From Ramlibacter monticola (GTDB taxonomy: Bacteria > Pseudomonadota > Gammaproteobacteria > Burkholderiales > Burkholderiaceae_C): DNA of 64,000 bases. The notes under the pieces are model-generated. The model made no database searches, was not told where the DNA came from, and was given only the letters and a program-made list of their open reading frames with translations. Below, piece after piece: positions 21,962 through 31,101 of the stretch. A program made the position numbers and the translations under genes. The stretch is taken from assembly GCF_016722785.1 (NCBI RefSeq), contig NZ_JAEQNE010000005.1, forward strand, positions 1-64,000, written 5' to 3'. Numbering within the stretch: position 1 is the stretch's first letter; each line of letters starts with the position of its first letter.

Positions 21962-22864
21962 TCAGGCCTTCTTCGCCGCGCTGCGCCGGATCGCCTCGTT
22001 GATCTCCGCGATCGAACGTTCGATCGCGGCGTCGTCGAGGTCGTCCACCAGCGTGTCGAGCACGCCGGCCTGGATGGTCGAGGCGAAGACGCCGTCGCTG
22101 ATGCTGTCGGTCGAGATGCCACGGGTGGACTCGAAGCTGTCCGGCGTCTCCCACTCCAGCGCGATCACGGTCACGTTGTCCGAGTGCTCGCCGCCGTTGC
22201 GCAGGGCGCTCTCCACCAGGTCCGGCACGGCCTCGGCCACGGGCTTGGCGCTGAGCTCGCGCACGATGTCCTTGTCTTCCAGGCTGCCCCACAGGCCGTC
22301 CGAGCACAGCAGGATCTTGTCGCCCTCCTGCAGCTGCACGGGGCCGGTGACGTCGAACACCGGCTTGGTCGGCGAGCCGAGGCAGGTGAACAGGATGTTG
22401 CGGTTGATCCGGTCCATGCGGATCACGCCGGCGTTCTGCTGTTCGAGATACGAGTGGTCGCGGGTGCGGGTGAGCAGTTCGCCGCCGCGCACGACGTACA
22501 ACCGGGAATCGCCGCAGTGCACCCACGTCGCGTGCGTGCCCTGCACGATGGACGCCACCAGGGTGGTGCGCGGCGTGTCGAGCATGCCCTTTTCGCTGGC
22601 GTAGCGGATGATCTGGTGGTGCGCCGCCATGAGCGCCACCGACAGGAACTCCGCCACGTCCTTGACCGTGGGGCGGGCTTCCTTCTGGTACAGCGCGGAA
22701 ATGGTCTGCAGCGCGAGCTGGGCCGCGACCTCGCCCTCCGGATGGCCGCCCATGCCGTCGGCGAGCAGGAACAGGCCCGACTCGCGCGTGTAGCAATAGC
22801 CCATGCGGTCTTCGTTCTTTTCACGGCCGCCCTTGCGGCTGACCTGGAAGACCGAGAATTTCAC
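21962..22864 (-). CDS. PP2C-family Ser/Thr protein phosphatase
   Basis: This 300-residue protein has the PP2C metal-binding and catalytic motifs: SRKGGREKNEDRMG, LFLLADGMGGHPEGEVAA, ATWVHCGDSRLYVVRGG, ILLCSDGLWG and GGEHSDNVTVIAL. It removes phosphate from Ser/Thr residues in a metal-dependent manner. The start is GTG at 22864, overlapping the kinase stop as GTGA, so kinase and phosphatase are made together from one message. It is the natural antagonist of the adjacent kinase. Confidence 0.95.
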   Translation of the reverse strand: MKFSVFQVSRKGGREKNEDRMGYCYTRESGLFLLADGMGGHPEGEVAAQLALQTISALYQKEARPTVKDVAEFLSVALMAAHHQIIRYASEKGMLDTPRTTLVASIVQGTHATWVHCGDSRLYVVRGGELLTRTRDHSYLEQQNAGVIRMDRINRNILFTCLGSPTKPVFDVTGPVQLQEGDKILLCSDGLWGSLEDKDIVRELSAKPVAEAVPDLVESALRNGGEHSDNVTVIALEWETPDSFESTRGISTDSISDGVFASTIQAGVLDTLVDDLDDAAIERSIAEINEAIRRSAAKKA

Positions 22865-23856
22865 CGTGTTTTGGCTCCGATGCCGGTGCGCTTTTTCGTG
22901 TCGCTCACCATGTTGTCGAATTGAAGGCGCATCTTCTCACCGACCGACAGCTTGGTGTAGCGCCGTTCGCCCTCTCGGCTGAGCTCCTTCTGCAGCGCGA
23001 ACACCGACTGCGGCCGCGACAGCGGATCCAGCGACATGCACCATTCGACCACCTCGATCAGGTTGTCGGAATACACGCCGCGCAGGCGGGAGAGTGCGAG
23101 CGACAGGCGGTCCTTTTCCAGCCGCTGCGGCGCGTCGTTCGGGGGATAGCCCTGCATGCAGGCGTAGATGCAGGCGCCGATGGCGTAGATGTCCGTCCAG
23201 GGGCCCATCGAGGAGTCGCGGCGGTACATCTCGGGCGCCGCGAAGCCGGGGGTGTACATGGGCCGGATGAAGTTGCCTTCCTTGGACAGCACTTCGCGCG
23301 CGGCGCCGAAGTCGATCATCACCGCGCGGTTGTCGTCGGTGATGAAGATGTTGGCGGGCTTGATGTCCAGGTGCAACATCTTGTGCTGGTGCACGATGCG
23401 CAAGCCGCGCAGGATCTCGTCGAACAGCGAGCGGATCGTGGACTCGCGGAAGACCTTCTGCTTCTTCAGCTCGCGCGCGGTGATGATGAAATCCTGCAGG
23501 GTGGCGCCCTCCAGGTAGTTCATCACCATGTAGACGGTTTCGTTCTCGCGGAAGAAATTCAGCACGCTCACCACCGAGGAGTGGGAGATCTGCGCGAGCG
23601 AACGGCCTTCTTCGAAGAAGCTCTTGAGGCCCAGCCGGTAGAGCGACAGCTTCTCGGGCGCCACCTGCGGCAGCAGCTCGCCCGGGGGGCGGGTAGCGAG
23701 GGAGGAAGGCAGGTATTCCTTGATCGCGACCTGCTGGCCCTCGTTGTCGACGGCCAGGTAAACCACCCCGAAGCCGCCTGCGGAAAGCTTGCGCACCACC
23801 CGATAGCCACCGATCACGGTGTCCGGCGGCAAGGGGGCTGGTTTGAGCTTTGACAT
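22861..23856 (-). CDS. Hanks-type Ser/Thr protein kinase
   Basis: This 331-residue soluble kinase has the glycine loop LSAGGFGVVYLA, ATP-binding lysine in VAIKEYLPS, catalytic loop MLHLDIKPANIFIT, the DFG motif in VMIDFGAARE, and APEMY. The usual HRD arginine is leucine (HLD), so it is a non-RD kinase, often meaning control other than activation-loop phosphorylation. No transmembrane or PASTA region follows, so it is cytoplasmic. It is divergent from yicC across an 79-base spacer that holds a GGGCCTGC/GCAGGCCC palindrome at 23873-23889. Confidence 0.94.
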   Translation of the reverse strand: MSKLKPAPLPPDTVIGGYRVVRKLSAGGFGVVYLAVDNEGQQVAIKEYLPSSLATRPPGELLPQVAPEKLSLYRLGLKSFFEEGRSLAQISHSSVVSVLNFFRENETVYMVMNYLEGATLQDFIITARELKKQKVFRESTIRSLFDEILRGLRIVHQHKMLHLDIKPANIFITDDNRAVMIDFGAAREVLSKEGNFIRPMYTPGFAAPEMYRRDSSMGPWTDIYAIGACIYACMQGYPPNDAPQRLEKDRLSLALSRLRGVYSDNLIEVVEWCMSLDPLSRPQSVFALQKELSREGERRYTKLSVGEKMRLQFDNMVSDTKKRTGIGAKTR

Positions 23857-23935
23857 AATTTGAAGATTGTTGGGGCCTGCCGCAGGCCCGGTCTATCCTC
23901 GAAATCCCCGCAACGAACTTCAAAGAAAACTTCGC

Positions 23936-24856
23936 ATGCCAGTTTACAGCATGACCGGCTACGCCTCGGCGCAGCACAGCCCGGGCAGCGCCCCAGCCGG
24001 CCAGGAAGGCACCAGGCCTTCGGCGGGCATGCGCCTGGGGCTCGAGATCCGCTCCGTCAACAGCCGCTTCCTGGACCTGTCCTTCCGCCTCGGGGAAGAA
24101 CTGCGCGCCCACGAACCCGCCCTGCGCGAGCTGATCTCGGGCCGCATCAAGCGAGGCAAGGTCGAAGTGCGGGCCGGCGTCGAGGGCGCCGCCGCCGACG
24201 CGGTGCGCGAGCCGACCCTGCGCGTGCTGCAGCGCCTCGGCGCGGTGCAGGACACGGTGCGCACCTGGCTGCCCGATGCGCAGGCCCTCTCGGTCGGCGA
24301 GATCCTGCGCCTGGCTTCGGCCGACGACGGCGGCAGCACGGACTGGGGCGAGCCGCTGCTGGCTCTCGCCACGCAGGTCCTGGGCGACCTGGTCGCCGCG
24401 CGCGAGCGCGAAGGCGGCCGGCTGGCGAAGATGCTCCTGAGCCACCTGGCGCAGCTGCGCGGGCTCGCGGAGCAGGCCCGGCCGCTGATCCCGCAACTGG
24501 TGGAGCAGCAGCGCCAGCGCTTCCTGGAACGCTGGAAGGAAGCGATGGCACTCACGGAGGGCGCGGCCACCCCCGAGGCGGCGCAGGACCGCGCGCTGAC
24601 CGAAGCCACCGCCTTCGCGATCCGCATCGACGTCGCCGAGGAGCTCACGCGCCTGGCCGCGCACCTCGACGAGATCGAGCGGCTGGTGAAGAAGGGCGGC
24701 GAGATCGGCAAGCGGCTGGACTTCCTGATCCAGGAACTGCACCGCGAGGCGAACACCCTGGGCTCGAAGTCCGCCGCGCTGGAGCTGACCCGGATCTCGG
24801 TCGACATGAAGGTCCTGATCGAGCAGATGCGCGAGCAGGTCCAGAACCTCGAGTGA
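23936..24856 (+). CDS. yicC: YicC family endoribonuclease-like protein
   Basis: This 306-residue protein starts [13 protein letters not shown], the YicC N-terminal signature, and ends with EAALxxEI-type helices, [21 protein letters not shown] and [18 protein letters not shown]. YicC-family proteins have been reported to act on RNA (endoribonuclease, sRNA turnover); the exact role here is unknown. The gene order yicC-gmk-rpoZ-spoT is the usual one in this group. An insert of about 15 residues after position 15 ([17 protein letters not shown]) makes it a little longer than E. coli YicC. Confidence 0.93.
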   Translation: MPVYSMTGYASAQHSPGSAPAGQEGTRPSAGMRLGLEIRSVNSRFLDLSFRLGEELRAHEPALRELISGRIKRGKVEVRAGVEGAAADAVREPTLRVLQRLGAVQDTVRTWLPDAQALSVGEILRLASADDGGSTDWGEPLLALATQVLGDLVAAREREGGRLAKMLLSHLAQLRGLAEQARPLIPQLVEQQRQRFLERWKEAMALTEGAATPEAAQDRALTEATAFAIRIDVAEELTRLAAHLDEIERLVKKGGEIGKRLDFLIQELHREANTLGSKSAALELTRISVDMKVLIEQMREQVQNLE

Positions 24857-24861
24857 AAAAA

Positions 24862-24946
24862 GGCCCCCACGCTCCCCCACTGCGTGTGGGTCGCTGCCCC
24901 CCGAGGGGGCTGGCCCGCCTTGGGGCGGCCCGGCGGCGGGCCGGCG
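24862..24946 (+). repeat. Short intergenic repeat before gmk (family copy C)
   Basis: This has the same blocks as the copies before ureB and ureC: GGCCCCCACGCTCCCCCACTG, GCTGCCCCCCGAGGGGGC with a CCCCC/GGGGG hairpin, then CTTGGGGCGGCCCGGCGGCGGG. It fills the yicC-gmk spacer. Confidence 0.82.
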
Positions 24947-24962
24947 TCAATTAACATCGCGC

Positions 24963-25583
24963 ATGGACTACCCCGGCAACCTCTTCGTCGTCGCCGCCCC
25001 GAGCGGGGCCGGCAAATCCAGCCTGGTCAAGGCCCTGCTCGAACTCGATTCGCACGTCCTGCCCTCGGTATCGCACACCACCCGCGCGCCGCGCGGCCAG
25101 GAAAAGCACGGGCGGGAATACTTCTTCGTCTCGGAAGCCGAGTTCGACCAGATGGTGCAGGCCGACGCCTTCGTGGAGTGGGCGCACGTGCACGGCCGGC
25201 GCTACGGCACCTCCAAGAAGGCGATCGAGGACCGCATCGCCCACGGCTCCGACGTGATCCTCGAGATCGACTGGCAAGGCGCCCTGCAGATCCGGCGGAT
25301 CTTCGCCAACGCGGTGCTGGTGTTCATCCTGCCGCCCAGCTGGGACGAACTGCGCTCCCGCCTGGAGCGGCGCGGCGAGGACAGCGCCGAAGTGATCGAA
25401 ACCCGACTGGCGAACGCGGCCACCGAGCTGGCGCAGGCGAAGGAATTCGATTTCGTTATAATCAACGAGTTATTTGAGCGCGCGCTTTTCGACCTGAAAG
25501 CGATCGTGCATTCGCAGCGGCTGAAATACCTGTGCCAGCGCCGCGCCCGCGCCGAGACGTTCACCGCCTTGGGGCTCCCCTGA
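24963..25583 (+). CDS. gmk: Guanylate kinase
   Basis: This 206-residue enzyme phosphorylates GMP to GDP. The P-loop [15 protein letters not shown], the GMP-binding segments [20 protein letters not shown] and [16 protein letters not shown], and [13 protein letters not shown] are all present. It starts at the ATG at 24963, 17 bases after the repeat. It is followed by rpoZ after 18 bases, and the pair is transcribed with spoT in many proteobacteria. Confidence 0.98.
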   Translation: MDYPGNLFVVAAPSGAGKSSLVKALLELDSHVLPSVSHTTRAPRGQEKHGREYFFVSEAEFDQMVQADAFVEWAHVHGRRYGTSKKAIEDRIAHGSDVILEIDWQGALQIRRIFANAVLVFILPPSWDELRSRLERRGEDSAEVIETRLANAATELAQAKEFDFVIINELFERALFDLKAIVHSQRLKYLCQRRARAETFTALGLP

Positions 25584-25601
25584 CACCCCCGGAGAGATGA
25601 G

Positions 25602-25805
25602 ATGGCCCGAATCACCGTCGAAGATTGCCTCGAGCGAATCCCCAACCGTTTCCAGCTGGTGCTGGCCGCGACCTACCGCGCCCGCATGCTGAGCCAGGGC
25701 CACGCGCCCAAGATCGAGAGCAAGAACAAACCGGGCGTGACCGCCCTGCGCGAGATCGCCGAAGGCAAGATCGGCCTCGAGATGCTGAAAAAAGTCCCGG
25801 GCTGA
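25602..25805 (+). CDS. rpoZ: RNA polymerase omega subunit
   Basis: This 67-residue protein starts [30 protein letters not shown], the near-invariant omega N-terminus. It helps assemble RNA polymerase by latching the beta-prime subunit and forms part of a ppGpp site. GGAGAG lies six bases before the ATG. It is followed by a strong hairpin, so read-through into spoT would be attenuated. Confidence 0.98.
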   Translation: MARITVEDCLERIPNRFQLVLAATYRARMLSQGHAPKIESKNKPGVTALREIAEGKIGLEMLKKVPG

Positions 25806-25843
25806 GGCCAGCGCCCTCCCTGGCCATGGCCCCCCGCCGCCTC

Positions 25844-25870
25844 AATAACGCCCCCGCCGGGGGCGTTATT
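25844..25870. terminator. Palindromic terminator between rpoZ and spoT
   Basis: AATAACGCCCCCG, a CCG-centred turn and GGGGGCGTTATT form a 12-bp perfect stem. The plus-strand right arm ends in TTATTCATT, a weak U tract. It lies 38 bases after the rpoZ stop and 46 before the spoT start. Confidence 0.75.
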
Positions 25871-25916
25871 CATTCGGTGGCGCCGGAAGAAGCGGCCCGC
25901 AGGCTACATTAAGGCC

Positions 25917-28199
25917 ATGAGCGCGGTGCTCCAGCCGACCTCGGGCAGCGGCAAACGGCCCAGCAGTCCGATCCTCCCCTCCCCTGCCGCGGCGAACGCC
26001 GCCGCGGCCAGCTTTGCCGCTCTCACGGCCCGGCTCGACTACCTGGACCCGTCCGAAGTCGACCTGGTCCGCAAGGCCTACCGCTTCGCCGACGAGTCGC
26101 ACCTGGGCCAGATGCGCGCCAGCGGCGAGCCCTACATCACCCACCCGATCGCAGTCGCCGCGCAGTGCGCCGAGTGGAAGCTCGATGCGCAGGCGCTGAT
26201 GGCGGCGCTGCTGCACGACGCGATGGAGGACTGCGGCGTCACCAAGCCGCAGCTGATCGAGCGCTTCGGCGTCGTCGTCGCCGACCTGGTGGACGGGCTC
26301 ACCAAGCTGGACAAGCTGCAGTTCAACACGCGCGAGGAAACGCAGGCCGAGTCCTTCCGCAAGATGCTGCTGGCCATGGCGCGCGACGTGCGCGTCATCC
26401 TCGTCAAGCTCGCCGACCGCAGCCACAACATGCGCACGCTGGAAGACGTGCCGCGCGAGAAGTGGAACCGGATCGCCGGCGAGACGCTGGACATCTACGC
26501 ACCCATTGCGCACCGGCTGGGCCTCAACAACAGCTACCGCGAGCTGCAGGAGCTGTCGTTCCGCTACCTCAAGCCGTGGCGCTACGCGGTGCTGTCCAAG
26601 GCGGTCTCCAGGGCGCGCAGCCGGCGCCGCGACCTGATCCAGAAGGTGCACCGCGACGTCGAGAACGCCTTCGCCGCGGGCGGCCTCGAGGTGCGCATCG
26701 GCGGGCGCGAGAAGACGCTCTACTCCATCTACAAGAAGATGGACGAGAAGCACCTGTCCTTCGCCCAGGTGACGGACATCTACGGCTTCCGCATCATCGT
26801 GCCCACGGTGACGGACTGCTATACCGCCCTCGGCGTGCTGCACCAGCTGTACAAGCCGGTGCCGGGCCGCTTCAAGGACCACATCGCGATCCCGAAGATC
26901 AACGGCTACCAGTCGCTGCACACGACGCTGGTGGGCCCGTCGGGCGTCAACGTCGAATTCCAGCTGCGCACGGAAGCCATGCACCTGGTGGCCGAGTCCG
27001 GCGTGGCGGCCCACTGGCTGTACAAGGCCAGCGTGCCGAGGGAAGAAAACACGGAGCGGCTGGGCACCAAGTGGCTGCAGTCGCTGCTGGACATCCAGAG
27101 CGAGACGCGGGACGCCGCGGAATTCTGGGACCACGTCAAGATCGACCTGTTCCCGGACGCGGTCTACGTCTTCACGCCCAAGAGCCAGATCCTCGCCCTG
27201 CCGCGCGGCGCCACGGTGGTGGACTTCGCCTATGCGATCCACTCCGACGTGGGCGACCACACGGTGGCCGCCCGCATCAACGGCGCCCAGGTGCCGCTGC
27301 GCACCGAGCTGAAGAACGGCGACGTGGTGGAAGTGGTGACGGCGCCGGTGTCCACGCCCAACCCGGCCTGGCTCGGATTCGTGCGCACGGGGCGCGCCCG
27401 CTCCAAGATCCGGCACCACCTGAAGACCCTGGCGCAGGCCGAATCGCAGCAGCTGGGCGAGAAGCTGCTGGCGCAGGCGCTGCGCGCCGAGGGCATGGAG
27501 CGCCTGCCCCCGGACGACGAGACCTACCACGGCACCTGGGAGAAGCTGCTGCGCTTCACCGGCAACAAGAGCCGCGCGGAGCTGCTGACCGACCTGGGCC
27601 TGGGCAAGCGCATCGCCGGCATCGTGGCCAAGCGGCTGATGACGCTGCTGACGGAGCTGGGCGAGAAGCCCGATGCCTTGCTGATCAGCCGCGAGCGCTT
27701 CACGGCGCACGAGCACGTGTCGCAGGGCGGGCTGACGCTGGACGGCAGCGAGAATGCCTCGGTGCAGTTCGCCAGCTGCTGCCGGCCGGTGCCGGGCGAT
27801 ACGATCCTCGGCTACCTGGGGCGCGGCGAGGGCCTGGTCGTCCACACCACCGACTGCACGGTGGCCAAGCGCCTGCAGAACAAGGATTCCGAGCGCTTCA
27901 TCGGTGTCGAGTGGGCCGACGAGCCGGTGCGGCCCTTCGAGACCGGCATCCTGGTCACGGTGGCCAATGGCAAGGGCGCGCTGGCCCGGGTGGCGGCGGC
28001 GCTGGCCAACGCGGAGGCCGACATCACCCACGTCGACATGGACGACGAGCGCGCGCAGGACGCGACCGACCTGCGCTTCGTGGTGTCCGTGCGCGATCGC
28101 CCGCACCTCGAATCGGTGCTGCGCAACCTGAAGCGCACGCATTCGGTGATGAACGCGCAGCGGATCCGCCCGGGCGGGACGGACCCGCGGACGATCTAG
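25917..28199 (+). CDS. spoT: Bifunctional (p)ppGpp synthetase/hydrolase
   Basis: This 760-residue enzyme has the full Rel/Spo order. First is the hydrolase HD domain (ITHPIAVAAQ, then ALLHDAMEDCGV with H100-D101, then VRVILVKLADRSHNMRTL). Next is the synthetase domain (YGFRIIVP, then KDHIAIPKINGYQSLHTT), then TGS (VYVFTPKSQILALPRGATVVDFAY), a helical region, the Cys-containing FASCCRPVPGD segment, and a C-terminal ACT domain. The intact HD motif supports hydrolase activity, so SpoT rather than RelA. It sets the alarmone level during starvation. Confidence 0.95.
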   Translation: MSAVLQPTSGSGKRPSSPILPSPAAANAAAASFAALTARLDYLDPSEVDLVRKAYRFADESHLGQMRASGEPYITHPIAVAAQCAEWKLDAQALMAALLHDAMEDCGVTKPQLIERFGVVVADLVDGLTKLDKLQFNTREETQAESFRKMLLAMARDVRVILVKLADRSHNMRTLEDVPREKWNRIAGETLDIYAPIAHRLGLNNSYRELQELSFRYLKPWRYAVLSKAVSRARSRRRDLIQKVHRDVENAFAAGGLEVRIGGREKTLYSIYKKMDEKHLSFAQVTDIYGFRIIVPTVTDCYTALGVLHQLYKPVPGRFKDHIAIPKINGYQSLHTTLVGPSGVNVEFQLRTEAMHLVAESGVAAHWLYKASVPREENTERLGTKWLQSLLDIQSETRDAAEFWDHVKIDLFPDAVYVFTPKSQILALPRGATVVDFAYAIHSDVGDHTVAARINGAQVPLRTELKNGDVVEVVTAPVSTPNPAWLGFVRTGRARSKIRHHLKTLAQAESQQLGEKLLAQALRAEGMERLPPDDETYHGTWEKLLRFTGNKSRAELLTDLGLGKRIAGIVAKRLMTLLTELGEKPDALLISRERFTAHEHVSQGGLTLDGSENASVQFASCCRPVPGDTILGYLGRGEGLVVHTTDCTVAKRLQNKDSERFIGVEWADEPVRPFETGILVTVANGKGALARVAAALANAEADITHVDMDDERAQDATDLRFVVSVRDRPHLESVLRNLKRTHSVMNAQRIRPGGTDPRTI

Positions 28200-28212
28200 G
28201 CCCGGCCACGGG

Positions 28213-28785
28213 TCAGTGCGTCGCCTGGCTCTGCGCCGGATACTCCACCCGCAGGATCTCGATCTCCTTCGCCCCCGCCGGCGTCACCAGCTTCACCACG
28301 TCCCCTTCCCGCGCCTTCAGCAGCGCGCGGGCGATCGGGGAGATCCAGCTGACCTGGCCGTGCGCGCTGTCGGCCTCGTCGATGCCGAGGATGGTCACGG
28401 TGCGCTCCACCCCGGTGTCTTCCTCCGCGTAGGTCACCGTGGCCCCGAAGAACACCTGGTCGTGCCCGTGGTGCAGCGACGGGTCCGTCACCTCGGCGAT
28501 CTCCAGCCGCTTGGTCAGGAAGCGGATGCGGCGGTCGATCTCGCGCAGCCGCTTCTTGCCGTAAAGGTAGTCGCCGTTCTCCGAACGGTCGCCATTGCTC
28601 GCCGCCCAGTGCACCACGTCGACCACCTTGGGCCGCTCGTCGTCGATCAGCTGCAGCAGTTCGGCCCGCAGCCGCGCGTAGCCCTGGGGGGTGATGTAGT
28701 TCTTGCCGCCGGCCGGCAGCGGGGGCAGGCCGCCGCCTTCCTCGTCGTCGTCGCTGTCGGTCTCGCGCGTGAACGCCTTGCTCAT
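28213..28785 (-). CDS. greB: Transcription elongation factor GreB
   Basis: This 190-residue protein has an N-terminal coiled coil (NYITPQGYARLRAELLQL, then YLYGKKRLREIDRRIRFLTKRLE) whose tip carries the acidic residues used for RNA cleavage in backtracked polymerase. The C-terminal FKBP-like domain has VFFGATVTYAEEDTG and SWISPIARALLKAREGD. An acidic insert at the N-terminus (DSDDDEEGGG) is typical of GreB in this group. It is convergent with spoT, with 13 bases between stops. Confidence 0.95.
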   Translation of the reverse strand: MSKAFTRETDSDDDEEGGGLPPLPAGGKNYITPQGYARLRAELLQLIDDERPKVVDVVHWAASNGDRSENGDYLYGKKRLREIDRRIRFLTKRLEIAEVTDPSLHHGHDQVFFGATVTYAEEDTGVERTVTILGIDEADSAHGQVSWISPIARALLKAREGDVVKLVTPAGAKEIEILRVEYPAQSQATH

Positions 28786-28911
28786 GGGCCGAAGAATAGC
28801 GGTCGCGAGGAAAAAACAAGCGCGGTATTTCGCAAAGATGCGCCTCAACTTTCCCGGTCCAGCTTCATCAGGCGCCAACATCGACCTTCCTAGAATGTCC
28901 TGCACGCCGCG

Positions 28912-29394
28912 ATGCGCGGCATTCGGCAGTCTTCCGTGAGCACCCCTACCGCCATCGACCTGTTTCCCGCCGCCACGGGCGTTCCCACGCGCCGCCGGCC
29001 ACTCGTGGCCGTGCTGCCCTTCACGCCCGGTGAAGAGGAGCCCTCGCTTCGCCTGCTGGGCAACGACATTGCCGACCTGCTGCGCGAGCGGCTCGCGCAG
29101 GACCCGGCATTGCAGGCCATCCTGATCAGCTCCGACTTCCTGTCCAAGGCGCCGCCGCACGCCCTGGAGCTGATCTGCCGCGAGCTGCGCATCGGCTTCC
29201 TGGTCGCCGGCCATTGCCACGCCGGCGACCCGGCCTCGCTCTACATCGAACTCACCGACACGCGCGACCGGCACGTGCGCTGGGCCCGCTTCTTCCGCGG
29301 CACGGCCCACACGCTGCTGGCGCCGGACGGCGCCGAGATGAGCAAGGTCGTCGCCCACCTGCGGCGCGAGCTGGTGGAGCATCCCCGCCGTTGA
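28912..29394 (+). CDS. Stand-alone TolB/FlgO-like N-terminal domain protein
   Basis: Up to 160 residues. The core RPLVAVLPFTPGEEEPSLRLLGNDIADLLRERL, then a central ELICRELRIGFLVAGHC and LYIELTDTRDRHVRWARFFRG, looks like the domain found next to adenylate cyclase or CadC-like regulators, which often reads VAVLPF..GD.LADxL. Here it stands alone with no cyclase, helix-turn-helix or TPR attached. No signal peptide is seen. The start is uncertain: ATG at 28912 or GTG at 28936 (VSTPTAIDLFP), neither with a good Shine-Dalgarno sequence. Function is unknown. Confidence 0.75.
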   Translation: MRGIRQSSVSTPTAIDLFPAATGVPTRRRPLVAVLPFTPGEEEPSLRLLGNDIADLLRERLAQDPALQAILISSDFLSKAPPHALELICRELRIGFLVAGHCHAGDPASLYIELTDTRDRHVRWARFFRGTAHTLLAPDGAEMSKVVAHLRRELVEHPRR

Positions 29395-29510
29395 GGGGCA
29401 ACCCTTAGGCCAAACGCGGGAAACCCGGGCGGGGGCTTCCCCTTTATGGGGGATGTTGTCGCGTCCACGTCATTCCTAGGATGACCTTTCAGAGAGGACG
29501 GGCACAAGAC

Positions 29511-29762
29511 ATGGCCAGCTATTTCGTTGCCTACCACGCGTCCCCCTTCGGCGAGGTCGCGGTGCACGACCGGGTCCGGTGCCCGCCCGGCTGCTTCCTG
29601 CGGGAAGGCACCACGGAATACCTGGGTGAGTTCCTGGACGCCGCCCAGGCCGTGGCCGTCGCCCGCCTGCGCTACGCGCACGCGCGCGGCTGCCGCGAGT
29701 GCGAACCGGCCCGGGCGCCGGCGCCGCTGCTGCCGCTCGCCATGCCCACGGCGCCCGCGTAA
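29511..29762 (+). CDS. Hypothetical 83-residue protein with CPPGC motif
   Basis: The protein starts MASYFVAYHASPFGEVAVHDRVRCPPGCFLREGTTEYLGEF and has a second cysteine pair in GCRECE, so four or five cysteines could bind metal. The tail is Pro/Ala-rich. I do not recognise the family. The start at 29511 is chosen because AGAGAGGA lies upstream and the earlier ATG at 29481 falls inside a CCTAGGAT promoter-like sequence. It is monocistronic by spacing. Confidence 0.68.
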   Translation: MASYFVAYHASPFGEVAVHDRVRCPPGCFLREGTTEYLGEFLDAAQAVAVARLRYAHARGCRECEPARAPAPLLPLAMPTAPA

Positions 29763-29854
29763 GCCGCCCCCGGCCGCACCCCAGCCGGCCTGCGGGAAGC
29801 GTCGAACCCGTCCTACGTCAGCAGTTCGAGGGCCGCTCCGATACTGGAAGCGGC

Positions 29855-31009
29855 ATGCATTCCACCGCCGTCGAATCGCTGCGCGAGCCGCCCACCCCCA
29901 GCCCCGCCGACCCGAGGGAAGCTGCGGAGTCGGCCGGCCTCGTCTACGTGACCGACGAGGACCGCGGCATCCGGCGCGAGCGCAAGGGCGACGCCTTCGA
30001 ATACCTGCGCCCCGGCGGCGAGCGGCTGCGCGACGAGGCCTCGCTGGAGCGCATCCGCAAGCTCGCGATCCCGCCGGCCTGGACCGAGGTGTGGATCTGC
30101 AACCGCGCCAACGGCCACCTGCAGGCCACCGGCCGCGACGCTCGGGGGCGCAAGCAGTACCGCTACCACCCCCAGTTCCGCGAGGTGCGCGAATCCACCA
30201 AGTACGAGCACATGCTCGAATTCGCGCAGGCCCTGCCGGCGATCCGCGGCCGGCTGGCCGAGCACATGGCGCTGCGCGGGCTGCCGCGCGAGAAGGTGCT
30301 GGCCACCGTGGTCCACCTGCTGGAGACCACGCTGATCCGCGTCGGCAACGACGACTATGCCCGGGAGAACCGCAGCTACGGCCTCACCACGCTGCGCAAC
30401 CCGCACGTGAAGGTCGAGGGCTCGGAGCTGCGCTTCCAGTTCAAGGGCAAGAGCGGCAAGACCTGGCGGCTGCAGGTGAAGGACCGGCGCATCGCGAAGA
30501 TCGTGCGGGCCTGCCAGGACCTGCCGGGCCAGCGGCTGTTCCAGTACCTGGACGAGCAAGGCGAAGTCCGCGAGGTGACCTCGGCGGACGTCAACGCCTA
30601 CCTGCGCGAGGTCACCGGCAGCGACATCACCGCCAAGGACTTCCGCACTTGGGCCGGCACGGTGATGGCGGCGCTGGCCCTGCGGGAATGCGAGGCGGTC
30701 GACACCAAGGCGACGCAGAAGAAGAACATCAGGCAGGCCATCGAGCGGGTGGCGGAGCGGCTGGGGAACACGCCGACGATCTGCCGCAAGTGCTACGTCC
30801 ACCCCGAGGTGCTCAACGCCTACGTCGAAGGCAATCTCCTGCTGGAGATCGGCGGCCGCGTGGACGAGCTCGCCGCCCTCAAGCCCGAGGAGGCGGCGGT
30901 GCTGGCGCTGTTGCAGGGACGCTTGCGGCGCACGCTCGGCGATGCGCTGCAGGACAGCCTCGCGGCCGTGAAGAAGAGGAAGACGCGCCGGCGCACGGCG
31001 AAGGCCTGA
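29855..31009 (+). CDS. DNA topoisomerase IB (poxvirus type)
   Basis: This 384-residue enzyme relaxes supercoils by nicking one strand. Family motifs run in order: LAIPPAWTEVWICNRANGHLQATGRDARGRKQYRYHP, then LIRVGNDDYARENRSYGLTTL, then FKGKSGKTW, FRTWAGTVMAAL, and CRKCYVHPEVL containing the catalytic tyrosine Y314. The C-terminus is basic (KKRKTRRRT). Length is normal for bacterial eukaryote-like TopIB, which is common in soil bacteria. A GTCCTAC heptamer lies 38 bases before the start. Confidence 0.95.
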   Translation: MHSTAVESLREPPTPSPADPREAAESAGLVYVTDEDRGIRRERKGDAFEYLRPGGERLRDEASLERIRKLAIPPAWTEVWICNRANGHLQATGRDARGRKQYRYHPQFREVRESTKYEHMLEFAQALPAIRGRLAEHMALRGLPREKVLATVVHLLETTLIRVGNDDYARENRSYGLTTLRNPHVKVEGSELRFQFKGKSGKTWRLQVKDRRIAKIVRACQDLPGQRLFQYLDEQGEVREVTSADVNAYLREVTGSDITAKDFRTWAGTVMAALALRECEAVDTKATQKKNIRQAIERVAERLGNTPTICRKCYVHPEVLNAYVEGNLLLEIGGRVDELAALKPEEAAVLALLQGRLRRTLGDALQDSLAAVKKRKTRRRTAKA

Positions 31010-31101
31010 ACGCCGCGCCCGCATCCGGGTTGCTCCAGGCTTGACACGCCGCCGCCCGCGGGCGCAACGTGCGCGCGTTCGCCGCGGAAAGGAGCGCTTC
31101 C

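Noticed and set aside
22937..24880. 647-residue minus-strand frame
   Set aside because: It spans yicC in antisense and the kinase gene in a wrong register. No recognisable domain, and the real genes explain both parts.
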